Made by a program: the position numbers and the translations under genes. Source: DASUBN01 sp036000105 (GTDB lineage Bacteria; Pseudomonadota; Gammaproteobacteria; Natronospirales; REEB76). From it: DNA of 64,000 bases. This document shows positions 35,187 through 44,269 of the stretch, piece by piece. Positions within the stretch are counted from its first letter, which is position 1. Every line of letters begins with the position of its first letter. The notes under the pieces are model-generated. The model did no database searches and was not told the origin of the DNA. It saw nothing but the letters and a program-made list of their open reading frames with translations. The stretch lies in the NCBI GenBank assembly GCA_036000105.1, contig DASYGE010000012.1, forward strand, positions 186,001 to 250,000, given 5' to 3'.

Positions 35187-36827
35187 ATGCACTCCCGTAT
35201 CTTGAACACATTCCTGTGGGCTGCCCTCGCTCTGCCCCTCATGGCAGCCGCGGATCCGGCGCCGCAATTCAACGAGGGCAACATCCGCGACACCATCAAG
35301 ACGCTCTCCTCCGATCCCTTCGGCGGCCGCGCTCCCGGCAGCGCCGGCGAGCGACTCACCACCGACTACATCAGCGGCAAGTTCAAGGAGTACGGGCTCG
35401 TCCCCGCGGACCAGGGCAGCTACCTGCAGGAAGTGCCTTTGAAGCAGATCACCGCGGACCCGAACACCAACCTCACTATCGCGGGCGGTACCACTCCCCT
35501 CAGCTTCGCCTACGGCAGCGACATGATCGTGAGCACCGGCCGCCCAGAAGCGGAAGTCTCCCTCAAGGACAGCCCCCTAGTATTCGCCGGTTACGGCATC
35601 GTGGCGCCCGAATATAAATGGAACGATTACGCGGGCCTCGATGTGAAGGGCAAGACCGTGGTGGTGCTGGTGAACGACCCCGGCTACGCCACCGGTGACA
35701 GCAAACTCTTCGATGGCAAGGCCATGACCTACTACGGCCGCTGGACCTATAAGTTCGAAGAGGCCGCGCGCCAAGGCGCCGCCGGCATCCTCATCGTCCA
35801 CGAGATAGGTCCGGCGGGATACCCCTGGGAAGTGGTGCGGGGCAGCTGGAGCGGGCCGCTCGAAGAATTGCCGCCGGGTGATGCCTACCTACCCGCCATC
35901 CAAGGCTGGGTCACCCATGATGCAGCGGAGAAACTCTTCAGCGCCGCCGGTCTGAAGTTCGACGATTTGGAACGCGCCGCTGCGCAACCTGGTTTCAAAG
36001 CCGTGCCCCTGAAGCTCACCGCCGACATCACCCTGCATAACACAGTGCACGACATCGTGTCCCACAACGTGGTGGGTCTCCTGAAAGGTGCGAGCCGCCC
36101 CGGCGAGGTGCTGATCTATTCCGCCCACTGGGATCATCTCGGCATGCGCACCGGGCCTGACGGCAAGACCGAGATCTTCCACGGCGCCATCGACAACGGC
36201 TCCGGAATCGCCGGGCTCCTGGAGTTAGCGCGTGCTTACGCCGCTGCGGGCAAGCGGCCGGCCCGCAGCGTGCTGTTCATCGCCACCACCTGCGAGGAAC
36301 AGGGGTTGCTGGGCGCGCGTTATTACGCCGCCCATCCGCTCTTCCCCCTCAAGCACACGGTGGCCGACATCAACATGGACGTGATGGACACCTTCGGCAG
36401 GACCCGTGACCTCACGGTACGCGGCCGCTTCATGTCGGGGCTGGACGATGCCCTGGTGGCCACGGCCAGGAGTCAGGGTCTCAAGATCCTGCCGGACTCC
36501 CAGCCGGAGAAGGGCTATTATTTCCGCGCCGATCATTTCGAGTTCGCCAAGATGGGCGTGCCAGCCCTGAGCATCGCCCTCGGCACCGACTACGTGGGCC
36601 ATCCGGCGGGCTGGGGCCTGGAGCAGCAGCAGGACTATGTGAGCCACCGCTATCACAAGCCGGCGGACGTGTATGACCCGGCCTGGAACCTGTCGGGCAT
36701 GCTGCAGCAACTGGATCTCCTCTATCAGACGGGTTACGGCCTCGCCGACGGCGATACCTGGCCCGCCTGGAGGAGCAGTAGTCCGTTCTCCGCGGCACGG
36801 GCCGCCGAGCGCCCGGCTGATAAATAG
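35187..36827 (+). CDS. Secreted M28-family zinc peptidase with PA domain
   Basis: A 546-residue exported peptidase. After the signal peptide, a protease-associated domain (about 130-270, GAAGILIVHEIGPAGYPW) is inserted before the M28 core with di-zinc ligands: HWDHLG, AIDNGSGIAGLLE, TTCEEQGLLGARYY, INMDVMD and a late His region (DYVSHRYHKPAD). It is likely an aminopeptidase or carboxypeptidase acting outside the cytoplasm. The second ATG (35187) is chosen because AGGAGGA directly abuts the first ATG at 35181. Confidence 0.92.
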   Translation: MHSRILNTFLWAALALPLMAAADPAPQFNEGNIRDTIKTLSSDPFGGRAPGSAGERLTTDYISGKFKEYGLVPADQGSYLQEVPLKQITADPNTNLTIAGGTTPLSFAYGSDMIVSTGRPEAEVSLKDSPLVFAGYGIVAPEYKWNDYAGLDVKGKTVVVLVNDPGYATGDSKLFDGKAMTYYGRWTYKFEEAARQGAAGILIVHEIGPAGYPWEVVRGSWSGPLEELPPGDAYLPAIQGWVTHDAAEKLFSAAGLKFDDLERAAAQPGFKAVPLKLTADITLHNTVHDIVSHNVVGLLKGASRPGEVLIYSAHWDHLGMRTGPDGKTEIFHGAIDNGSGIAGLLELARAYAAAGKRPARSVLFIATTCEEQGLLGARYYAAHPLFPLKHTVADINMDVMDTFGRTRDLTVRGRFMSGLDDALVATARSQGLKILPDSQPEKGYYFRADHFEFAKMGVPALSIALGTDYVGHPAGWGLEQQQDYVSHRYHKPADVYDPAWNLSGMLQQLDLLYQTGYGLADGDTWPAWRSSSPFSAARAAERPADK

Positions 36828-36910
36828 CGGTTTCCCGCGCCTGCGGGATATTTAGGGAGCGATGGAAGCTGCTATGCCGCGCCCGGTCGGCGCGGTTACA
36901 CTCTTATGAC

Positions 36911-36936
36911 AGGGGCAGGGGCCATACCCTGCCCCT
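36911..36936 (+). terminator. Strong hairpin between the M28 peptidase and the response regulator
   Basis: Ten-base perfect stem AGGGGCAGGG / CCCTGCCCCT with a six-base loop, followed by CTTCAT, so the T-tract is weak. It may end the peptidase transcript or sit in the leader of the next gene, whose ATG is 19 bases further on. A smaller stem (TCCCGC / GCGGGA) lies at 36833-36848. Confidence 0.5.
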
Positions 36937-36954
36937 CTTCATAACAAGTACCGC

Positions 36955-38235
36955 ATGCACATCCTCATCGTCGATCACTCGAAGGTGGTGCGCACCGTCT
37001 GGAACAAGATGGTGGCCGACCTCGGCCATCAGAGCCTGACGGTGGAATCCGCCGAGGAGGCGATCGAGATACTGCAATCCCAAGAGGTGGAGTTCATCTG
37101 CGCCTCCCTGTCGCTGCCGGGCATGAACGGCATCGCGCTCTGCAAACAGGTGCGCGCGCTATCGAGTCACCACAAGACTCCTTTCATCCTGCTCACCTCC
37201 ACCCAAGACAAGACCTCGCGACAGGAGGCCTTCGAAGCCGGCGTCACCGAGATCCAGGAGAAGATGGACAAGGAGCAGCTGGCGGCGCGTCTCAAGCAAT
37301 ACTTGTCCGAAGAGCAGCACGAACTCACCGGCCGGGTCCTCTATATAGAGGACAGCATGGTGGCCGCCCATGTGATGATCAAGATCCTGCGCCACATGAA
37401 CCTGCAGGTGGACCATTTCCGCAGCGCAGACGAAGCCCTGGCCGCCTTCGAGAAACACGATTACGACATGATCGTGAGCGACATCCTGCTGGAAGGCGTG
37501 ATGAGCGGGGTAGGCCTCGTGAACCGGGTGCGCAGCTACCTGTCGGACAAGCGGCGCGTGCCGATCCTGGCGCTCTCCGGCATGGACGAGACCACGCGGC
37601 GCATCGAGCTGTTCCGCCTGGGGGTGAACGACTACATCGCCAAGCCGCCGGTGGAGGAGGAAGTGCGTGCGCGGGTACGCAACCTCATCATCAGCAAGCA
37701 GCTGTTCGACCGGGTGCAGGCCCAATCCCGCCAGCTATACCAGCTCGCCATGCAGGACCATCTCACCGGCCTCTACAATCGCACCGGCTTGAACGAATTG
37801 TCCCCTAAGTACTTCGCCGAGGCGACGAGCGACGACGCGCCCCTGAGCCTGATGCTCATCGACCTCGACCATTTCAAGAACATCAACGACACCCATGGCC
37901 ACGTCGCGGGCGACAAGGTGCTGGCGCTCACCAGCGCCATGCTGAAGAACGCCTGCCGCGAAGAAGACCTGGTGGCGCGGGTCGGCGGCGAGGAGTTCGT
38001 GATGCTCATGGGTCAGTGCGGCATCGAGCAGGCCGCGAAACTCGCCGAGTCGGTGCGCAAGAAGATCGAGGCACTGAAGCCCGACGGGATCCAGGTCACC
38101 GCCAGCATCGGCGTCACCGGCCGGCCGCTCGGCAAGGAAGTGGGTTTCGATGACCTATTCAAGGCCGCCGACCGGGCGGTGTACGAAGCCAAGAACCAAG
38201 GCCGCAACCGCGTGGTGACAATGTTGTATAACTAG
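36955..38235 (+). CDS. Dual-receiver GGDEF response regulator (diguanylate cyclase)
   Basis: A 426-residue protein, REC-REC-GGDEF, the PleD-like layout. The first receiver (about 1-118) has Ser51 in ASLSLPGMNG where the phosphorylated Asp should be, so it is probably an adaptor. The second (about 126-245) keeps the acidic pair (Glu132, Asp133), Asp176 in IVSDILLEG and a conserved Lys (YIAKPP). The GGDEF domain (about 265-426) has GGEEF at 344-348 and DHLTGLYNRTGLNEL. Phosphorylation of the second receiver likely drives dimerisation and c-di-GMP synthesis. No histidine kinase is adjacent. Confidence 0.93.
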   Translation: MHILIVDHSKVVRTVWNKMVADLGHQSLTVESAEEAIEILQSQEVEFICASLSLPGMNGIALCKQVRALSSHHKTPFILLTSTQDKTSRQEAFEAGVTEIQEKMDKEQLAARLKQYLSEEQHELTGRVLYIEDSMVAAHVMIKILRHMNLQVDHFRSADEALAAFEKHDYDMIVSDILLEGVMSGVGLVNRVRSYLSDKRRVPILALSGMDETTRRIELFRLGVNDYIAKPPVEEEVRARVRNLIISKQLFDRVQAQSRQLYQLAMQDHLTGLYNRTGLNELSPKYFAEATSDDAPLSLMLIDLDHFKNINDTHGHVAGDKVLALTSAMLKNACREEDLVARVGGEEFVMLMGQCGIEQAAKLAESVRKKIEALKPDGIQVTASIGVTGRPLGKEVGFDDLFKAADRAVYEAKNQGRNRVVTMLYN

Positions 38236-38264
38236 CGCCCGCTGTCCCCGAAACCGAGATTCCC

Positions 38265-39398
38265 ATGTCAGACCACAAAGAGCATTTCGAGACCACCTGC
38301 GTCCATGCGGGCCGTGGGACTGACCCGACCAGCGGCGGCGTGAGCCCTGCTATCCAGCTGTCCACCACCTTCGAGCGCGGCGCCGACGGCAACTATCCCC
38401 ACGGCCACACTTACTCGCGCAGCAGCAACCCTAACCGCGGCCAGCTGGAAGCTTGCCTCGCGGCCCTGGAAGGTGGCGCCACCGCGCTCGCCTTCGCCTC
38501 CGGCAGCGCTGCCGTGAGCGCGGTGTTCCAGTCGCTCAAGCCCGACAACCACGTGGTCTGCACCGGCGATGCCTATCACGGCGTGCTGCGCATCCTGCGG
38601 GAAGTGATGACGCCCTGGCGGCTCAAGGTGAGCTACGTGGACGCGAGCGACACCGATGCCTTGAGAGCCGCGGTCACCCGCGAGACACGGCTCGTCTGGG
38701 TGGAGAGCCCATCGAACCCCTTGCTGCGCATCACCGACCTCACGGCCGCGGCCGAGATCGCCCATAAGGTGGGCGCCGTGGCGGTGTGCGACAGCACCTT
38801 CGCCACACCGGTGCTGCAGAAGCCCCTGGAATACGGCATGGACATGGTGATGCACAGCACCACCAAATATCTGGGCGGCCACAGCGACGTGCTGGGCGGC
38901 GCCCTGGTATGTCGTAAGGCGGATGCATTCGCGGAGCGCGTCCGCTTCCTGCAATCCACCACCGGTGCGGTGCCCTCACCCTTCGATTGCTGGCTGTTGC
39001 TGCGCGGTGCCGCCACCCTGCATCTGCGGGTCCGCGCTGCCAGTGCCAACGCTCTCGAGATCGCCCGCCATCTCGCAACCCACCCGGCGGTGGAGAAGGT
39101 TTTCTACCCGGGCCTCGAATCCCACCCCGGCCATGCGCTGGCTGCGCGCCAGATGCGGGGTTTCGGCGCCATGCTATCCTTCACGCACCGCGGCGGCGAA
39201 GCAGCTGCCATGAATGCCGCGGCAAAAGTGAAACTTTTCACCCGCGCCACCAGTCTAGGGGGTGTGGAGAGCCTCATCGAACACCGTGCTTCCGTTGAAG
39301 GGCCGGAGACCCAGACGCCGCGCAATCTCTTGCGGGTGTCCGCAGGCGTGGAACACCCAGCCGACCTCATAGCCGACCTGGACCAAGCTCTCTCCTAA
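38265..39398 (+). CDS. Cys/Met-metabolism PLP enzyme (cystathionine gamma-synthase/lyase type)
   Basis: A 377-residue fold-type I PLP enzyme. THVHAGRG-like opening (TTCVHAGRG), SRSSNPNRGQLEACLAALEGG, the PLP-phosphate region ASGSAAVSAVFQ, VESPSNPLLRITDL, and the PLP lysine in HSTTKYLGGHSDVLGGA. It acts in trans-sulfuration; cystathionine gamma-synthase, gamma-lyase and beta-lyase are not distinguishable by eye, so no symbol is given. Confidence 0.9.
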   Translation: MSDHKEHFETTCVHAGRGTDPTSGGVSPAIQLSTTFERGADGNYPHGHTYSRSSNPNRGQLEACLAALEGGATALAFASGSAAVSAVFQSLKPDNHVVCTGDAYHGVLRILREVMTPWRLKVSYVDASDTDALRAAVTRETRLVWVESPSNPLLRITDLTAAAEIAHKVGAVAVCDSTFATPVLQKPLEYGMDMVMHSTTKYLGGHSDVLGGALVCRKADAFAERVRFLQSTTGAVPSPFDCWLLLRGAATLHLRVRAASANALEIARHLATHPAVEKVFYPGLESHPGHALAARQMRGFGAMLSFTHRGGEAAAMNAAAKVKLFTRATSLGGVESLIEHRASVEGPETQTPRNLLRVSAGVEHPADLIADLDQALS

Positions 39399-39441
39399 GA
39401 AACAGAAACCGATCCCGCGAAATCCACTGAAGGGAACCGTC

Positions 39442-41901
39442 ATGCAGCATCGCATCCTTGCCTTCCTGACCGGGGCGCTGGTCGCCCTGCCCGCCCTGGC
39501 CGCTCCCGGTGTCGATACACCGGTGACGCTGGAACAGATCATGGCCAATACCGACTGGATCGGGAACCAGCCCGAGGAAGGCTACTGGGGTTATGACAGC
39601 AAGAGTGTCTATTACTCCCAGAAGCGCGACGGCAGCGCCCTGCATGATCTCTATATGGTGGATGTGGCCGGCGGCGCGCCCCACAAGCTCACCGACAGCG
39701 AACTGGCAGCGGCCTCCGCTCCGGATGGCGCCTATAACCATGCCCGCACCTTCCAGGTGTTCATCCGCGACAACAACGTGTTCGTGCGAAACCTGCTCAC
39801 CGGGAGCCTGCGACAGCTGACCCGCGACAGCATCAAGAAGAGCGATCCGGATTTCATGGCCGACGGCGCCAGCGTGCAATGGCACCAGGGCGACGACATC
39901 TATGTGTATGCGCTCAACAGCGGCCTCATCTCCCTGGCCGCCGACGTGCGGATGAGCGATGACCCGGACAAGAGCGCGGCACCCAAGAACTACCTGCAGG
40001 CGGAGCAGCCGCGCCTGTTCGAATTCCTGAGCCGCAGCCAGAGCAACAAGCAGGCACAGGACGCCCAGCGGGCCGCGGAACGCGGCGCCGACCAGACCCA
40101 GGTGGCTGCACCCTGGTACTTCGGCGACAAGCTCAGCATCGCCCAGAGCTCCCTCTCGCCGGACGGCCGCTGGCTGGTACTCGTCACCAAGGCGAAGAGC
40201 TACGAGGATGGCGCCCCCGGCATCATGCCGAACTACATCACCGACAGCGGTTACGTGGAGACCAGCAAGGAACACACCTACGTGGGCCTGAACCCGCCCG
40301 CGGCGCAGCAGGTGAAGGTGCTGGATCTGCGTAACCACACTTCCTTCGATCTCGATCTCAGCAAACTCCCCGGCATCAAGACCGATCCGCTGGCGGCCCT
40401 GCGCAAGAGCGCGGTGGAATGGGACGTGCAGCACGGCATAGACCGCAAGACCGCCGAGGACTCGGTGAAGGCCCCGGAAGTGCGCGAGGTCAGCGTCAAC
40501 AACCTCGCCTGGAACGACGACGGTTCCGACGTGGCCCTGCAGTTCGTCGCCAACGACAACAAGGACCGTTGGCTGGCCAGCGTAGATTTCGCCGGCAAGA
40601 CCCTGGTCACCCAGGACCGTTACCATGACGATGCCTGGGTCGGCTTCAACTTCTTCGACTTCGGCTGGATGCACGACGACCACAGTCTGTGGTTCCTGTC
40701 AGAGGCCAGCGGCTATTCGCAGCTATACATCAAGGACCTGAACGCCGCGAAAGCGCGTCAACTCACCAGCGGCAAGTTCGAGGTCAACTCCGGCCTGTTC
40801 CTGACCCACGACGATGCCTACTTCTACGTCTCAGCCAACAAACCGGCTCCCGGTACCTGGGAGATCTACCGGGTGGATGCCAAGAACGGCGACATGCAGG
40901 CGGTCACGAGCCTGGGCGGCATCAACGGCAGCCAGCCCGCCATGCACCATGGCGAGAGCTTCGTGCTCTCACCCGACGAGAGCAAGCTCTTGGTCTATCA
41001 CTCGACCTTCATGCACCCGCCTGAGATCTACGCGGTGGACGCCCAGCCCAACGGCACCGCCCTCCAGCTGACCCACACCGTCACGCCGGCTTTCGCCGCC
41101 GTGGACTGGACCATACCCCAGATCGTGCAGGTGCCTTCCAGCCACGTGTCTGAGCCGATCTATGCCCGGCTCTACCTGCCCAAGGACTATTCACCGGCCA
41201 AGACCTACCCGGCGATATTCTTCATCCACGGCGCCGGCTACCTGCAGGACGTCACCAGCGGCTGGTCCTATTACTTCCATGAAAACATGTTCGACACCTT
41301 CCTCAACCAGCACGGCTATATCGTGATGGACATGGACTACCGGGCTTCGGCTGGCTACGGCCGGAACTGGCGCACCGCCATCTACCGCCAGATGGGCCAT
41401 CCGGAGGTGGAAGACATCACCGACGGCGCCCACTGGCTGGAGCAGAACTATCACGCAGACCCCAAACGCCTCGGCGTATGGGGTGGCTCCTACGGCGGCT
41501 TCATGACCTACATGATGATGTTCCGCCAGCCGGAGCTGTTCGCAGCCGGCGCCGCGCTCAGGCCGGTAGGCGACTGGGCCGACTACAACGACGGCTATAC
41601 CTCCGCGATCCTCAATCGCCCGGACGTGGATCCGCAGGCCTACTTCGACAGCTCGCCCATCAACTACGCCGGCGCCCTGAAGCACCCCTTGCTCATCATG
41701 CAGGGTATGAAGGACGACAACGTGTTCTTCATCGACACGGTGCATATGACCCAGAAGCTCATCGAGCTGCACAATCCGAACTTCTCCGTGATGTTCTATC
41801 CGACGGAGCACCACGACTTCCACGATCCGTCCAGCTGGCTCGACGAGTACAGTCGCATCTGGAAGCAGTTCGATACTTATGTGAATCCGCCGGCCCAGTG
41901 A
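39442..41901 (+). CDS. Secreted S9-family prolyl oligopeptidase (dipeptidyl-peptidase-like)
   Basis: An 819-residue exported serine peptidase. Signal peptide (about 1-20), an N-terminal beta-propeller (about 30-560) of repeated W-x-x-D-G-S-like blades, and a C-terminal alpha/beta hydrolase with nucleophile GGSYGGFM, Asp in QGMKDDNVFF and His in EHHDFHD. It probably removes short N-terminal peptides after proline or similar residues. It belongs with the two M28 peptidases in an extracytoplasmic peptide-degrading set. A perfect terminator follows. Confidence 0.92.
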   Translation: MQHRILAFLTGALVALPALAAPGVDTPVTLEQIMANTDWIGNQPEEGYWGYDSKSVYYSQKRDGSALHDLYMVDVAGGAPHKLTDSELAAASAPDGAYNHARTFQVFIRDNNVFVRNLLTGSLRQLTRDSIKKSDPDFMADGASVQWHQGDDIYVYALNSGLISLAADVRMSDDPDKSAAPKNYLQAEQPRLFEFLSRSQSNKQAQDAQRAAERGADQTQVAAPWYFGDKLSIAQSSLSPDGRWLVLVTKAKSYEDGAPGIMPNYITDSGYVETSKEHTYVGLNPPAAQQVKVLDLRNHTSFDLDLSKLPGIKTDPLAALRKSAVEWDVQHGIDRKTAEDSVKAPEVREVSVNNLAWNDDGSDVALQFVANDNKDRWLASVDFAGKTLVTQDRYHDDAWVGFNFFDFGWMHDDHSLWFLSEASGYSQLYIKDLNAAKARQLTSGKFEVNSGLFLTHDDAYFYVSANKPAPGTWEIYRVDAKNGDMQAVTSLGGINGSQPAMHHGESFVLSPDESKLLVYHSTFMHPPEIYAVDAQPNGTALQLTHTVTPAFAAVDWTIPQIVQVPSSHVSEPIYARLYLPKDYSPAKTYPAIFFIHGAGYLQDVTSGWSYYFHENMFDTFLNQHGYIVMDMDYRASAGYGRNWRTAIYRQMGHPEVEDITDGAHWLEQNYHADPKRLGVWGGSYGGFMTYMMMFRQPELFAAGAALRPVGDWADYNDGYTSAILNRPDVDPQAYFDSSPINYAGALKHPLLIMQGMKDDNVFFIDTVHMTQKLIELHNPNFSVMFYPTEHHDFHDPSSWLDEYSRIWKQFDTYVNPPAQ

Positions 41902-41930
41902 CAGCACAGTCCACAGGCTCCTGATAATAT

Positions 41931-41959
41931 TGACCCCGCCTCATGGCGGGGTCACTTTT
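41931..41959 (+). terminator. Rho-independent terminator after the S9 peptidase
   Basis: Perfect ten-base stem TGACCCCGCC / GGCGGGGTCA, loop TCAT, followed by CTTTTG. Confidence 0.88.
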
Positions 41960-41965
41960 GATGTA

Positions 41966-42066
41966 CACGACTACAGGGATGTAGGAGGTCGCGCAGTGTC
42001 GAGAACGACTGCCGAAGGATGTACTAACGTCGCAGGAGGCACGCCTGCATGGATGCAGGCGGTAGA
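41966..42066 (+). repeat. Intergenic dyad repeat, copy A (AGGGAT- and ATGGAT-loop hairpins)
   Basis: Contains CTAC-AGGGAT-GTAG (41971-41984) and a strong stem CGCCTGC-ATGGAT-GCAGGCG (42042-42061). The AGGGAT loop is shared with copies B and C near 47.2 and 50.0 kb, but the flanks align poorly, so membership is looser. The element continues to just before the start of the next gene. Confidence 0.5.
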
Positions 42067-42114
42067 GCAACGCAGGGAGCGGTTGCCGAGGATGCCGGGA
42101 GCGACGGAGCACAC

Positions 42115-44268
42115 ATGAAAACTTTTAGCTCACCAGACGATTGCGTCGAAGCGATCATCGCTCGCGTAGGTCCGCGTCTCGTGGTGGGCTCGCCCCTCGG
42201 CATCGGCAAACCCAACCACCTGCTGAACGCGATCTATAGGCGCGCCGCCCGGGACCCCGGCATCCATCTGCGCATCATGACCGCCCTATCCCTGGAGCGG
42301 CCCGGTTGGCACAGCGATCTCGAGCGGCGCTTCATGGAACCCTTCGCCGCGCGGGTGTTCGGCGATTATCCGGACCTCGAATACATGCGCGCCCTGCGCA
42401 GCCGGCAACTGCCCGCCAACATCGAACTCTCGGAGTTCTACTTCAAGTCCGGCAGCATGCTGGGGGTGGCGCCGGCCCAGCAGGAGTACTTGAGCTCCAA
42501 TTACACCCACGTGGCCCGCGACATGCTCGCGGCGGGCGTGAACGTGGTGCTACAGGCGGTGGGCAAGGAAGAACGGCCGACCGGCGCCCGCTACAGCCTG
42601 AGCTCCAATCCCGATGTGACGCTCGACATCATGCCGGGCTTGAGGGCGGCGGAGAAAGCCGGTCGGCGCGTGGCGGTGGCCGGCATGGTGAACCGCAAAC
42701 TGCCGTTCATGTACGGCGATGCGGACGTGGGCCCGGAGTTCTTCGACTTCCTGGTGGACGCCCCTGCCCTCGACCATCATCTCTTCTCGGTGCCCAACAT
42801 GGCGGTGGATCCCGCCTCCCACATGGTGGGCCTCTACGCCAGCACCCTGATACGGGATGGCGGCACGGTACAGGTGGGCATCGGCTCCCTGGGGGATGCC
42901 TTCGTGTATTCCACCCAGGTGCGCCACGCGGACAACGCCCGTTATCGCGACGCGGTGGACAAGCTCGGGATACAGGTACGTCATGCTGCGGTCATCGAAG
43001 CCATAGGTGGGGTGGACGGATTCCGCAAGGGTCTGTACGCCGGCAGCGAGATGCTCGGCGACGGACTCCTGCACCTCTATGAAGCGGGCATCCTGAAGCG
43101 CCGGGTCTATGACCATGCAGGGCTCCAGCGGCTCCTGAACCAGGGCAAGTTCTCAGAGAACTTGGGCGCAGACGGCCTCACGACGCTGCGGGAAGCCGGG
43201 ATTGTGAACCCGGTGCTCACGGCCGGGGATGTGGCGCTCCTGAAGCGCTTCGGCATCCTGCGGCCCGATGCGGGGTTCCAGGAAGGGCTACTGGTGCTGC
43301 CAGACGGTACGCGTCTCGTGCCGGACCTGGAAGACCGGCAGACGCTGCACCGCATCGCCGGCAGCGCACTCGGCGCCCGGCTCACGGGCGGTGTGCTGGT
43401 GCACGCAGCTTTCTTCCTGGGCAGCCAGTATTTCTACGATGCCCTGCACAAGATGCCGGAGCCGGAGCGGCGCCTGTTCGCCATGGAAGCGGTGTCCACC
43501 GTCAACGAACTGTTCAGCGACCTGGAGCTGGAAGAGCTGCAGCATCGCCACTCCCGTTTCCTCAACATCTGCATGAAGATGACCCTGCTGGGCGCGGCAG
43601 TATCGGATTCCCTGGACGACGGTCGGGTAGTGAGCGGCGTAGGCGGCCAGTACAACTTCGTGGCCATGGCCCATGCCCTGAAAGAAGCCCGCTCCATCCT
43701 GATGCTGAAGAGCACCCATACGAGCCATGGGCGCCTCGAATCCAACATCCTCTGGCAGTACGCCCACACCACCATCCCACGGCATCTGCGGGACGTGGTG
43801 GTGACGGAATACGGCATCGCTGACTTGAGGGGCAAGTCCGACCGGGAGGTGATCGCGGCCCTCTTGAACGTCGCCGACTCGCGTTTCCAGGAAGACCTGC
43901 TGCTGGAAGCGAAACGCACCCGTAAGATACCCGCCGACTACCGGATACCGGATATATACCGGCAGAACACGCTTGCGAAGCTGCGCGCCGACTTGGCGCC
44001 TTTCAAAGCAGCCGGCCTCTTCCCGGATTTCCCCTTCGGCCACGACTTCACGCCGGAAGAGCTCAAACTCGGCAAGGCCTTGCAGTATCTGCAGGCCCAA
44101 ACCCGTAGCTTGCCGGGAATGCTGAGTCTCACTGCCGGTCTGTTACAGGCACCCGCGGCCGCGGCCGGAGCCTGCCTCGCACGCATGGATCTCGCGAAGC
44201 CGCAGAACCTTAAAGAGCGGCTCTATGCACGTCTGGTATCCGCAGCGCTCAAATCAACCGGCGGCTGA
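42115..44268 (+). CDS. Acetyl-CoA hydrolase/transferase C-terminal-domain protein
   Basis: A 717-residue cytosolic protein resembling acetyl-CoA hydrolase/CoA-transferases but longer. Recognisable pieces are VVGSPLGIGKPNHLLNAIYR near the N-terminus, GTVQVGIGSLGDAFVY in the middle, and the C-terminal domain with VSGVGGQYNFVAMAHALKEARSI, HTTIPRHLRDVVVTEYGIADLRGKSDREVI, a typical CoA-transferase ending. It likely exchanges CoA between short acids; exact substrates are unclear. The start at 42115 is chosen over 42049 since homology and GACGGAG precede it there and the extra frame is repeat DNA. Confidence 0.85.
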   Translation: MKTFSSPDDCVEAIIARVGPRLVVGSPLGIGKPNHLLNAIYRRAARDPGIHLRIMTALSLERPGWHSDLERRFMEPFAARVFGDYPDLEYMRALRSRQLPANIELSEFYFKSGSMLGVAPAQQEYLSSNYTHVARDMLAAGVNVVLQAVGKEERPTGARYSLSSNPDVTLDIMPGLRAAEKAGRRVAVAGMVNRKLPFMYGDADVGPEFFDFLVDAPALDHHLFSVPNMAVDPASHMVGLYASTLIRDGGTVQVGIGSLGDAFVYSTQVRHADNARYRDAVDKLGIQVRHAAVIEAIGGVDGFRKGLYAGSEMLGDGLLHLYEAGILKRRVYDHAGLQRLLNQGKFSENLGADGLTTLREAGIVNPVLTAGDVALLKRFGILRPDAGFQEGLLVLPDGTRLVPDLEDRQTLHRIAGSALGARLTGGVLVHAAFFLGSQYFYDALHKMPEPERRLFAMEAVSTVNELFSDLELEELQHRHSRFLNICMKMTLLGAAVSDSLDDGRVVSGVGGQYNFVAMAHALKEARSILMLKSTHTSHGRLESNILWQYAHTTIPRHLRDVVVTEYGIADLRGKSDREVIAALLNVADSRFQEDLLLEAKRTRKIPADYRIPDIYRQNTLAKLRADLAPFKAAGLFPDFPFGHDFTPEELKLGKALQYLQAQTRSLPGMLSLTAGLLQAPAAAAGACLARMDLAKPQNLKERLYARLVSAALKSTGG

Positions 44269-44269
44269 C

